Made by a program: the position numbers and the translations under genes. Positions 1 to 7,958 of a stretch of DNA of 32,860 nt are shown piece after piece. The DNA comes from Bacteroidota bacterium. GTDB lineage: Bacteria; Bacteroidota; Rhodothermia; Rhodothermales; JAHQVL01. The notes beneath the pieces were generated by a model, which did not search any database, was not told where the DNA came from, and saw only the letters and a list, made by a program, of their open reading frames with translations. The stretch's first letter is position 1. Every line of letters begins with the position of its first letter. The DNA lies in NCBI GenBank assembly GCA_039111535.1, contig JBCCIM010000054.1, forward strand, positions 1 through 32,860, in the 5' to 3' direction.

Positions 1-26
1 CACATCTACCCAGCAAACCATAAATT

Positions 27-71
27 TCACTCCTCACTCCTCACTCCTCACTCCTCACTCCTCACTCCTCA
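27..71. repeat. Heptanucleotide tandem repeat (TCACTCC)6
   Basis: Six perfect copies of TCACTCC run from 27 to 68, and TCA at 69-71 begins a seventh. On the minus strand the unit reads GGAGTGA. The TCA at 69-71 is the complement of the TGA stop of the minus-strand gene, so the array starts exactly at that gene's end. Because the stop comes first, gain or loss of copies would not change the protein. Such arrays arise by replication slippage; no function is evident from the sequence. Confidence 0.95.
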
Positions 72-1313
72 GATAACCCAAACCTTTTCTTCCCGCAAAA
101 GCGGATGTAGCGCTTCGTATTTCTTGTTGAAGTACTGTTCAAAGGTTTCCCTAATCCATTTGACTGCCTGGTAGGCATACCACATCAGCCGGCGTTGGAC
201 GTGCATGTATGCCTGGTCCGTTTTGTTCTCCCCACCATTCAGTTGCCGTTCGTTGAATTCTTTGCGGGTCGACTTTATTATTTTTGCGAGCCGTGGAATA
301 AGGCCGGCATCTTTTACATCAAATGCCTGCACGAGCCATTCGCTGACAAACTCCAACGCCATTTTAGCGGGCCGCTGCAGTTTCCTGTGTTTCCGCGGCG
401 TTACCCGGTGATAGCCTGCTTGCTGTATTGAATGCAGAAAAGCCGGATTGATGTTTTGCAACAACAAAATCTGGTAGTGCAGGAAAAACGCGCCGAAATT
501 TTGCGTATTAGGGACAGGAATAAAGCCAAAGTGCCTTGCCTGATGCTCTGGTACCGTATGGAATACAAACAAAGGAGGTTTGCTGATCTCAGGACAAAGG
601 GCATTTACTGCCCGCATTTCTGCAAGGAGCGCCTCGAAGACCGACATTTTTTCCCTGAAAGATCCGTTGAGCAAGGGGCCGGCAACATCCGGATGAATTG
701 AGCCGGCACCTGATAACAACATAGAATGCCAGTGGGCCTGGTCTTCAGCTGGCAACTGGGAAAGATGGCCAAGGTTCGATGCAATAAGGTCGGTGAACTG
801 GTGTCCGTACGACGGGCCAAATGAGGCACGGGTGAATTTGAAGCGCGTTTGCGCAAAATTGAGCGATCCTTGCACATCATTCAGGATTTCGCATTGCTCA
901 TTTTGGATGTAGTGCTCCAGCACATAAGGATCGAAAAAATCGAAGGTGTACTGTGGCGCGCCAAGGGCAAGCTTCAACGAAAAGGGCTGCTGGGCGTACC
1001 GGGAAGGCTCCACAACACGCTTGAGGTACTTCGGTAACGGGAAAATACAGGCATGCTGCAACCGTTGAGGTACTAATTTTGCAAGCTGGGTACCTACCGG
1101 TTCATCTGGCAGCGCCCGTATGAATGGATTGGGGTGTACATCCCCAAATGTAACACTGGCCGATTTGTTGGTTACGATCGGCTTGATATACGGTAAAAGT
1201 CCCCCCAACTCAACATCCAGTTGATCTGCCAGACTGGGCAGTGGCATACCATTAAAGTGGTAAGATTCCAGGTAATAGTTTGTAATGCAGTCCAGGATCT
1301 TCGATTGATTCAC
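69..1313 (-). CDS. Hypothetical protein, 414 aa, GTG start
   Basis: I do not recognise this family. The frame is open for 414 codons and is far longer than chance. It starts with GTG at 1313; an in-frame TAA lies three codons upstream, so there is no earlier ATG, and the next in-frame Met is residue 23. No signal peptide or membrane segment is visible, so a cytoplasmic location is likely. The first 45 residues could form a small helical, winged-helix-like unit (inference only). The C-terminal third is rich in Lys, Arg and aromatic residues (for example RKHRKLQRPAK, then WYAYQAVKWIRETFEQYFNKK), which would suit nucleic-acid or protein contacts. It is transcribed away from the giant FG-GAP gene and ends inside a heptamer repeat. 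It is a real gene by length and composition, but its function is unknown. Confidence 0.7.
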   Translation of the reverse strand: MNQSKILDCITNYYLESYHFNGMPLPSLADQLDVELGGLLPYIKPIVTNKSASVTFGDVHPNPFIRALPDEPVGTQLAKLVPQRLQHACIFPLPKYLKRVVEPSRYAQQPFSLKLALGAPQYTFDFFDPYVLEHYIQNEQCEILNDVQGSLNFAQTRFKFTRASFGPSYGHQFTDLIASNLGHLSQLPAEDQAHWHSMLLSGAGSIHPDVAGPLLNGSFREKMSVFEALLAEMRAVNALCPEISKPPLFVFHTVPEHQARHFGFIPVPNTQNFGAFFLHYQILLLQNINPAFLHSIQQAGYHRVTPRKHRKLQRPAKMALEFVSEWLVQAFDVKDAGLIPRLAKIIKSTRKEFNERQLNGGENKTDQAYMHVQRRLMWYAYQAVKWIRETFEQYFNKKYEALHPLLREEKVWVI

Positions 1314-1508
1314 AATCTGTTATAAAAAGCTTGTTTAATAAAGAGATAGCTTAAATTTGGTAATCGGATCACATTCCGCCGGCTTAACTGCAATTTTCTA
1401 CAGGATCAATAGACAGCACGCTAAAAGTTGCTGAACAATCGTTGTTGGAAATCAGTATGTTTTCACTTCTACGACCTGATCCTCCACGTTCAAATACATC
1501 ACCTGGCT
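1314..1508. promoter_or_regulatory. Divergent intergenic region
   Basis: This 195 bp gap separates the minus-strand 414 aa gene from the plus-strand FG-GAP gene and must carry the promoters for both. It is A+T rich next to the minus-strand start (about 1320-1365). I see no convincing operator palindrome or Shine-Dalgarno sequence. An in-frame TTG at 1428 would extend the FG-GAP protein by 27 residues into this gap, but the signal peptide argues for the ATG at 1509. Confidence 0.4.
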
Positions 1509-4500
1509 ATGCGTATAGTGCCATGGTGCCGCATCGCTGCACTTCTTTGCATTGGTCTAACCTTTCCCGTTGCCCCGCTCTTGGCCCAGGTAAGCGTAAA
1601 ATTACTGGCATCTGAAGGGGCTGATTTTGATTACTTTGGCGAAGCTGTCGATATCGATGGGGACTATGCCATTGTGGGGAGTTGGCTCGATGACAATGCC
1701 CGAGGGAGGGACGCCGGCGCTGCCAGAATATTTCACCGGGTGGGCGCGGTGTGGGAAGAACAAGCGTTGCTGCTTGCATCGGATGGCGAGACCGGAGACC
1801 AGTTTGGCATTGCTGTAGCAATCAATGGTGACGTTGCGTTTGTGGGTGCACATCGGGATGACAATGTCAACGGCGCATTCGCCGGCGCCGTCTACATTTA
1901 TGAGCGATCCGGCGAGACCTGGACACAGCGTGAAAAAATTGTTGCCGGAGATGGTGCTTTTGATGATCGCTTTGGAGGAGCAGTTGCTTCAAGTGGAGAT
2001 CGTTTGCTGGTTGGGGCTATTGGGGTCAATGAAGGACGTGGCGGGGCTTATGTTTATCACCGCGCAGGGGGAGACTGGCTGTTTGTGAACCGCGTAACAA
2101 TTGCCGACGGGATGCCGGGTGATGCTTTTGGTGGTGCCGTTGCTATCGAAGCAGAAGCGGCCATTGTTGGGGCAGCTACCCGCGATGGTGGCGGAATTAC
2201 TGACGCCGGCGCCGCTTATGCGCTGGCCTTTAATGGTGTCCGGTGGATACAGCAACAGGAATTGATTGCTGCATCGCCAGGGTTAGACGGTATTTTTGGT
2301 AAAGCCGTTGCCATCACCGGTGACCAACTGCTTATTGGCGCACCCGAAGAAGATGTAGACGGTATTGAGAATGCTGGTGCGGCATATGTTTTTCAGTTTG
2401 ATGGCACTACCTGGACACAGCAAGCAAAACTGGGTGCATTAAATGCGGAAGCTGGAGATGCTTTTGGGTTTTCTGTGGCGATTGATGGTACATATGCCAT
2501 TGCTGGGGCACGCTGGGACCTGAACAACCAGGGCAGAAAGTCTGGTGCCGCCTACGTTTTTGTGGAGCGGAATGGGGCCTGGGAATCCGAAGCACGCCTG
2601 CTGGCTGGTGATGGCGATGTGGGCGACCAGTTTGGCAATGCCGTTGCCGTTAGCAATGAGCAAGTTATGGTTGGTGCACGCTGGGATGACAATGAGGTTG
2701 GCCAGGATGCCGGCGCAGCATACATTTTCCCGATTGGCGGATCGGGTGTGCCCTCGCTGTTGAGCAGCAGATCGCAGATCGATTTTTCGGCCCTGTCGGT
2801 TGGAGAAAGTGAGGCAGTTTCTTTTACAATCACCAATATCGGTACCGCCGATCTCAACGTACTCGGGATGGCAGTAGAGGGCGCGGGTGCCAGCAACTTT
2901 ACGGTCACCCAGGGAAGCAATAGCGTATTGCTCGCCCCACTGGCGAGTATTACAACAACGCTCTCCTTTTCTCCCGTGAGCCCGGGAGACAAAATGGCAA
3001 CACTACGTATCGAAAGTAACAGCCCCTCGAGTCCACACGAAGTTGCGCTGACGGGTAGTGGTACGGACGGACTACAGCCGGGGATTGCCAAGGTGATTGC
3101 TTTCCGTGGGGATGTGGAGTCTTATTTTGGCAGTACCGTATCTGTTCTGGGAGATTATGCCATTGTTGGCGCGGAAGGCCAGCGTGACACAGAGCCGGGG
3201 GCAGCTTACATCTACAAAAGATCAGGTGATACCTGGGTGCAAGAGCTGAGGATTTCATCACTCGATGGGGAGGCGGGCGACCGGTTTGGCAGTGCGGTGG
3301 ATATCAGCAGCACCCACGCCATTGTAGGGGCCTGGAGCGATGATAACGAAGCCGGCGCAGCATACATTTTTGTAAAAAGCGGGTCGGCCTGGATTCAACA
3401 GGCCAAGCTTATCGCCACGGATCGGGAAGCCGGAGACCGTTTTGGACAATCTGTTTCCATCGAAGGTACGCATGCCGTGGTAGGGGCCTGGCAAGATGAT
3501 AACATTCGAGGTTCAGGTGCCGGGGCAGCCTACATTTATAATTTGGAGGGGGGCACCTGGCAACAGCAATTCAAGCTCACCGCATCAGACGGACAGCAGG
3601 GCGACCGGTTTGGTAGCGCCGTTGCGGTGCAGGGTACGGATGTATTAATTGGTGCCGCCAATGGGGGATTCTTTGGTGAAGGTACCGCCTATGTGTATAG
3701 CCAGAATGGCTCCATTTGGCAGGAAAGCGGCCGGCTCTCAGCCTCTCAGGCCGGCTTGAGCGATGGCTTTGGAACCACCGTTGCGATTGAGGGCGATATT
3801 GCCGTGGTTGGCGCACCAATACATGACAACCAGTCTTCGATTGATGAAGGCGCTGTTTATGTCTTTGAAAAAGTTGGCACTGACTGGGTGGAGCGCGTCA
3901 AGCTGGCTGCGTCAGATGGGGCAAGCGGGTATGAGTTTGGTCGGGCGGTAGACATTGCCGGAGGCGAAATTGCAGTTGGTGCTGCGGGCGCTAACAACCA
4001 GCAAGGGGCAATGTACCTGTTTTCTCGTTCAGGAGACACCTGGTTTCAGACCAACATTGTCACAGCATCTGATGGAGACGCCGGCGATAAATTTGGGACA
4101 GCGCTGGCGTTTACCGGATTTGACATCATTACGGGCGCACCGGAAGACAACAACGTAAATGGTGTCCGCGCCGGCGTAGTATACATTTATTTGCGTGAAG
4201 GCGCCGGTTGGGAAGAACGGGCCCGCTTGCTGGCCTCGAGCCGGCTGGTGCAGCCTGCATTTGGTGCAGCCGTGGCTATTGATGGAGATTATGCCGTGGT
4301 TGGTGCAAAGGGAGATACCGGGGCACCTGGTGCTGCGTATGTGTATTTCCGGGAAGGAGAGAACTGGACGCAGCAAACAGAATTGTCAGCGTCAGATAGC
4401 CAGCCCGGCGACCAGTTTGGGGTTAGCGTTGCTATTTCTGGTGCCTACATCGTTGTAGGGGCGTCTGGGGATGACAACGAACGGGGGACCGATGCCGGCG

Positions 4501-5657
4501 CAGCGTATGTCTTTTTGAAAGGTAGCGAAACGTGGAGTGAGCAGGCGCGCCTCATTGCTGGTGATGGGGAAGGGGGAGATGCATTTGGTGGACAGGTCGC
4601 TATTGACGGTGACTTGATCGGTGTTGGTGCACCGCTTGACAACAATGTTCGTGGCGAAGATGCCGGCGGGGTTTATGTATTTCAGCGTTCGGGAGCCGCA
4701 TGGTTGCAGCAGGCCAAGGTAACAGCATCAGATGGTATTGCCGGCGACTTTTTCGGTGTCGGTCTAGATCTGCAGCAAACTACGCTGGTCGCTGGTGCAC
4801 CCAACGCAGGACTCTTCCAGAGTGGGGCAGTGTATGTGTATGAGCAAAATGGTGCAGCGTGGAACCAGGCTGCACGGTTGTCTGCTTCAAACGCTGAATC
4901 GGGGCAAGCGCTTGGAAGTGCTGTCGCGGTTGATGAAAACTACATTATAGTTGGTTCTGAGCAGCGAAAGGGAGACCGCGGCGCTGCTTACATATACCGC
5001 CGCACAGCAGGCGTGTGGGCTGAAACAGAAGAACTGACCATCGAACTCGCTGAAAGTGTGCCGGGAGATGGACTTGGCGGTGCAGTTGCCATCAGCGGCG
5101 TGTATGTACTGGTAGGTGGTCAGGGATTTGACAATGGGCGTGGTGCCGCATATTTGTTTGAACGTAGCGGCAGCAACTGGCTGCTTCAAACGCGCATCGA
5201 CCCACAAGATGAAGGGGGAGATGATGCATTCGGGCTTGCCGTGGCATTGCAGGGCGGGCACGCAGTGGTTGGTGCGCAGAATGACAACAACGGGAATGGT
5301 ATTGCAGCCGGCTCCGCGTATTTATTATCGCTTACCGGCCAGGTGTCGATTGTGGCAACGGAAGATGTGTTCATGGTTGATGATGCCGTTGTGCTGTACC
5401 CCAATTACCCGAATCCATTTGTCTCACAGACAACCATCCCATACGAGGTGACACAAGCCCAGCACATTTTGCTTGAGGTCTATGATATGTTGGGCCGGCA
5501 CGTTGCCACACTGGTTGATGAACAGCAAGCGCCGGGTGCCTACGCGGTAGCGTTGCAGTCCCTCTCGCTGGCAAGTGGCGTGTATTTTTGCCGGCTCAAG
5601 GGTGATGCCGGCGTATCTGCTGTGCAGAAGCTGGTCCGCATAGGTGCTGACCGGTAA
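1509..5657 (+). CDS. Giant secreted FG-GAP repeat protein with T9SS sorting domain
   Basis: This 1382-residue protein is predicted to be exported by Sec and then by the type IX secretion system. ATG 1509 gives a clean signal peptide (MRIVPWCRIAALLCIG then a stretch ending in LLAQ); the upstream TTG does not. Twenty-one FG-GAP-like repeats of 52-60 residues follow the pattern GDxFGxAVAIxGDxAIVGA, DDN, GAAYIF, GxxWxQQxKL. Seven precede and fourteen follow an Ig-like choice-of-anchor-D/Hydin-type domain (about residues 420-515). Integrin-type FG-GAP repeats form seven-bladed propellers, so 7 + 14 suggests three propellers (inference). The last 90 residues, from YPNYPNPF through VYDMLGRHVATLV to LASGVYF, are a T9SS type A sorting domain that directs surface attachment or release. 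Many repeats carry Asp/Asn-rich loops that could bind calcium. A role in adhesion or ligand binding is likely, but the target is unknown. Confidence 0.9.
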   Translation: MRIVPWCRIAALLCIGLTFPVAPLLAQVSVKLLASEGADFDYFGEAVDIDGDYAIVGSWLDDNARGRDAGAARIFHRVGAVWEEQALLLASDGETGDQFGIAVAINGDVAFVGAHRDDNVNGAFAGAVYIYERSGETWTQREKIVAGDGAFDDRFGGAVASSGDRLLVGAIGVNEGRGGAYVYHRAGGDWLFVNRVTIADGMPGDAFGGAVAIEAEAAIVGAATRDGGGITDAGAAYALAFNGVRWIQQQELIAASPGLDGIFGKAVAITGDQLLIGAPEEDVDGIENAGAAYVFQFDGTTWTQQAKLGALNAEAGDAFGFSVAIDGTYAIAGARWDLNNQGRKSGAAYVFVERNGAWESEARLLAGDGDVGDQFGNAVAVSNEQVMVGARWDDNEVGQDAGAAYIFPIGGSGVPSLLSSRSQIDFSALSVGESEAVSFTITNIGTADLNVLGMAVEGAGASNFTVTQGSNSVLLAPLASITTTLSFSPVSPGDKMATLRIESNSPSSPHEVALTGSGTDGLQPGIAKVIAFRGDVESYFGSTVSVLGDYAIVGAEGQRDTEPGAAYIYKRSGDTWVQELRISSLDGEAGDRFGSAVDISSTHAIVGAWSDDNEAGAAYIFVKSGSAWIQQAKLIATDREAGDRFGQSVSIEGTHAVVGAWQDDNIRGSGAGAAYIYNLEGGTWQQQFKLTASDGQQGDRFGSAVAVQGTDVLIGAANGGFFGEGTAYVYSQNGSIWQESGRLSASQAGLSDGFGTTVAIEGDIAVVGAPIHDNQSSIDEGAVYVFEKVGTDWVERVKLAASDGASGYEFGRAVDIAGGEIAVGAAGANNQQGAMYLFSRSGDTWFQTNIVTASDGDAGDKFGTALAFTGFDIITGAPEDNNVNGVRAGVVYIYLREGAGWEERARLLASSRLVQPAFGAAVAIDGDYAVVGAKGDTGAPGAAYVYFREGENWTQQTELSASDSQPGDQFGVSVAISGAYIVVGASGDDNERGTDAGAAYVFLKGSETWSEQARLIAGDGEGGDAFGGQVAIDGDLIGVGAPLDNNVRGEDAGGVYVFQRSGAAWLQQAKVTASDGIAGDFFGVGLDLQQTTLVAGAPNAGLFQSGAVYVYEQNGAAWNQAARLSASNAESGQALGSAVAVDENYIIVGSEQRKGDRGAAYIYRRTAGVWAETEELTIELAESVPGDGLGGAVAISGVYVLVGGQGFDNGRGAAYLFERSGSNWLLQTRIDPQDEGGDDAFGLAVALQGGHAVVGAQNDNNGNGIAAGSAYLLSLTGQVSIVATEDVFMVDDAVVLYPNYPNPFVSQTTIPYEVTQAQHILLEVYDMLGRHVATLVDEQQAPGAYAVALQSLSLASGVYFCRLKGDAGVSAVQKLVRIGADR

Positions 5658-5669
5658 CCTATCCATACC

Positions 5670-6560
5670 ATGTCTGATTCCCTGATCAAGCTGCCTTTCA
5701 GGCATTCAAAAGGACGCGATGGAGGCATCGAAGTGCTTACATTTGCCGACCTCTATCGGCGGCAAGCAAACCTGAACCATCAGATCACCGCACCACACAG
5801 CATTGGTTTCTACATGTTACTCTACGTAGACGCCGGCCATGGGACACATACGGTTGACTTCCACAAGTTTGATGTTGCACCACACACATTGGCGGTGATC
5901 AGCAAAAATCAGATCCAGCAGTTTGACCCGGCCCTGGCGCTTAACGGGTATATCATTCTGATTACCGAAGACTTTATCCACCGTGCGTTGTTTGATCTGG
6001 CGGGTTCTGTGAGCCGTCTTCTTTTTGAGCCCGTTACCACGCAAGCCTACTTTTTGCGCAATGCGAAGACCATGTTACCACACATCGAGCGTCTGACCGA
6101 TGAATATACACAAGGTATAGACTCTCCCGAGCAAACCCCCATTATGTTGCGCGAACTGGGGCTGATTTTGCTCAAAGCAGAGCGGCTGCGCCGGGCACAG
6201 TTGAGTTCTTCCTTGCAACAGGCTGAAGCCTCGCCGCGATTGATCGCTTTCCGTGATTTACTACAACAGCATTTTGTAAGACACTGGACTGCCCAGATGT
6301 ATGCTGATGCCCTCGGTTTCTCAAAAAAGACGCTCGGCAACCTCACCCGAAAACACCTCCACCGCTCACCTAAAGAAGTCATCGACCAGCGGTTACTGCT
6401 GGAGATCAAGCGTATGCTGGTCCACACCGATCTCTCCATCAAAGAAATTGCCTATCAGCTTGGCTTTGAAGACCCATCTAACCTGAACAAGTTTTTCAAG
6501 CGCGTTGATGGTACAACACCTTCGTTCTTCAGAAGAAAGGGGGCACCCCGCCATCCCTGA
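5670..6560 (+). CDS. AraC-family transcriptional regulator
   Basis: This 296-residue protein has the classic AraC/XylS layout. Residues about 20-110 resemble a cupin-like sensor domain (it includes GHGTHTVDFHKFDVAP and a run NQIQQFDP). Residues about 195-292 hold two helix-turn-helix units: WTAQMYADALGFSKKTLGNL, and LSIKEIAYQLGFEDPSNLNK followed by FFKRVDGTTPSFFRR, the AraC signature region. It would be a cytoplasmic DNA-binding activator or repressor. Its ATG lies only 12 bp after the stop of the giant FG-GAP gene, so the two are probably co-transcribed, which is unusual for a surface protein and a regulator. The ligand and targets cannot be read from the sequence. Confidence 0.9.
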   Translation: MSDSLIKLPFRHSKGRDGGIEVLTFADLYRRQANLNHQITAPHSIGFYMLLYVDAGHGTHTVDFHKFDVAPHTLAVISKNQIQQFDPALALNGYIILITEDFIHRALFDLAGSVSRLLFEPVTTQAYFLRNAKTMLPHIERLTDEYTQGIDSPEQTPIMLRELGLILLKAERLRRAQLSSSLQQAEASPRLIAFRDLLQQHFVRHWTAQMYADALGFSKKTLGNLTRKHLHRSPKEVIDQRLLLEIKRMLVHTDLSIKEIAYQLGFEDPSNLNKFFKRVDGTTPSFFRRKGAPRHP

Positions 6561-6566
6561 ATGAAG

Positions 6567-6748
6567 TTCTGTCTATATATCACAAATAAGAGGGCTGTCA
6601 TCCTGATTCAGGATCCAGTCATCTTTAAAAGGGCTAATTTCCCCAATCATTCTCTGGATACCGGATCAAGCCCGGCATGATGTGGAGGGAAAAACGGGCA
6701 CAGTGTCCCTTTCGGACGGATGATGTTAATTGTGATATAGAGACAGTA
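6567..6748. repeat. MITE-like foldback element with 19-bp terminal inverted repeats
   Basis: The ends TTCTGTCTATATATCACAA (6567-6585) and TTGTGATATAGAGACAGTA (6730-6748) are inverted copies matching at 17 of 19 positions. Inside, 6597-6624 and 6651-6682 are a second imperfect inverted pair (CTGGATCC against CTGGATACC, with GGATCAAGCCCGGCATGA). TCCTGATTCAGGA at 6601-6613 is itself a palindrome with a one-base centre. There is no coding capacity. The inner arms resemble intergenic palindromic repeats common in many bacterial genomes. I see no clear target-site duplication. It could be a mobile miniature element or a structured 3' UTR of the AraC gene. Confidence 0.6.
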
Positions 6749-6960
6749 TCAAGTTGGGTATGACGGTTAAGGGATCGTGTTTGGTTGTTTGCCAGGCCTA
6801 AAAGTGCATGTGGCGCATTATTCGCAAGACGCTATGGGTTAAAGTGATAACAAAAGTCGATTTTCCCATTTCTACTGTTTTTGATTCGATCTTATCTTTC
6901 TCTTTGTGGGCCAGGTTGTGAAATTTATAGCTGTTCTAATCGCAATAAAAGTACATAATA
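6749..6960 (+). promoter_or_regulatory. Upstream region of the SnoaL-like lipoprotein gene
   Basis: With the preceding foldback repeat this completes a 400 bp gap without a gene. The last 100 bp are A+T rich (for example around 6895-6960) and must carry the promoter of the next gene. No Shine-Dalgarno sequence precedes ATG 6961. I see no operator palindrome. Confidence 0.35.
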
Positions 6961-7803
6961 ATGCGTGTACCACACCTGATGCTGCTCCTGGTATTCTGCC
7001 TTGCTGGATGCCAGAGCATGTCTAAAGAAACTCCCATAGATACCATGACAAACAAAGATAAAGCAGTTGCGCTGCTGGAGAGCCTGGAAACAGGTGCGCA
7101 AGAACCTGCCGGCTACATCAACCCCACGACGTACATCCAGCACAACCTCGCCGTTGCAGATGGACTGGAAGGCTTCGGTGCCGTCCTGCAAAACCAACCG
7201 CCAGGAGGATTCAAAGCAAAAGTCGTTCGTGCTTTCGAAGACGGTGATTTTGTCTTCACTCACACCGAGTATGATTTCTTTGGTCCGAAGGTAGGGTTTG
7301 ACGTGTTCAGATTTGAAGACGGTCTGATTGTAGAGCATTGGGATAACCTGCAGGAAACAGCAACTGAGACGGTTTCAGGAAGAAGCCAGACCGATGGACC
7401 TGTTGCCATTGAAGACGTAGATAAAACAGCTGCAAACAAAGCACGCATCAAAGGCTTTATGGCGGATGTGTTGATGGGCGCTGCTCCGGAAAAAATCACG
7501 GAATACGTGTCTACCGAAACGTATTACCAGCACAACCCGGCTGTGGGTGATGGTCTGGCAGCATTGGGGGAAGCTTTGGAAGCTATGGCAAAAGCCGGCA
7601 CCCCAATGGTTTATACAAAGAATCACTTTATCCTTGGAGAAGGCAACTTTGTGCTTACCGGCTCGGAAGGCTCGTTTCTCGGCAAAGAGGTTGCATTCTA
7701 CGACCTGTTTCGCCTCGCAGACGGTTTAATTGTTGAGCACTGGGATACCGTGGAAGAAATCCCGCCGCGCGATCAGTGGAAAAATGACAACGGTAAATTT
7801 TAA
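6961..7803 (+). CDS. Lipoprotein with two tandem SnoaL-like (NTF2-fold) domains
   Basis: This 280-residue protein starts at ATG 6961 with a lipoprotein signal; the lipobox is LAGC with Cys17, so the mature protein is membrane-anchored outside the cytoplasm. Two homologous domains follow, at about residues 30-132 and 158-270. Each has the pair YIQHN/YYQHN, an AVxDGL motif and the closing FRxxDGLIVEHWD motif. This is the signature of the SnoaL-like, NTF2-fold family annotated as predicted aldol-condensation or polyketide-cyclase-like enzymes. Most members have a single domain, so this is an internal duplication or fusion. The conserved His and Asp could line a small-molecule pocket, but the substrate is unknown. 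It is a single gene, convergent with the serine hydrolase and separated from it by a strong terminator. Confidence 0.85.
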   Translation: MRVPHLMLLLVFCLAGCQSMSKETPIDTMTNKDKAVALLESLETGAQEPAGYINPTTYIQHNLAVADGLEGFGAVLQNQPPGGFKAKVVRAFEDGDFVFTHTEYDFFGPKVGFDVFRFEDGLIVEHWDNLQETATETVSGRSQTDGPVAIEDVDKTAANKARIKGFMADVLMGAAPEKITEYVSTETYYQHNPAVGDGLAALGEALEAMAKAGTPMVYTKNHFILGEGNFVLTGSEGSFLGKEVAFYDLFRLADGLIVEHWDTVEEIPPRDQWKNDNGKF

Positions 7804-7840
7804 GTACGGCAAATGCTAACCGCTGAATTGATATAGCTTA

Positions 7841-7875
7841 AAAAGCGGCATCCCTTCGACAGGGATGCCGCTTTT
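7841..7875. terminator. Bidirectional rho-independent terminator
   Basis: AAAAGCGGCATCCC (7841-7854) and GGGATGCCGCTTTT (7862-7875) form a perfect 14-bp stem around the loop TTCGACA. The stem is GC-rich at its core and flanked by A on one side and T on the other, so it can act in both directions. It sits between two convergent genes, as expected. Confidence 0.9.
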
Positions 7876-7958
7876 GGGTGTTATCGTATTTTCGTACGAT
7901 CGGTTAGGAGCCTGCTGTCAGAAAGTCTCTTTCAATGCGCTACAGCATCCGTTGCCAG

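Noticed and set aside
1509-5300. Tandem DNA repeats that could suggest CRISPR or satellite DNA
   Set aside because: The periodicity of about 160-180 bp is in frame and encodes FG-GAP repeats; there are no identical direct repeats with unique spacers.
1507-5728. Many antisense and alternate-frame ORFs over the FG-GAP gene
   Set aside because: They mirror the repeated Gly/Ala/Asp codons of a clearly real gene and have no family features or leader signals.
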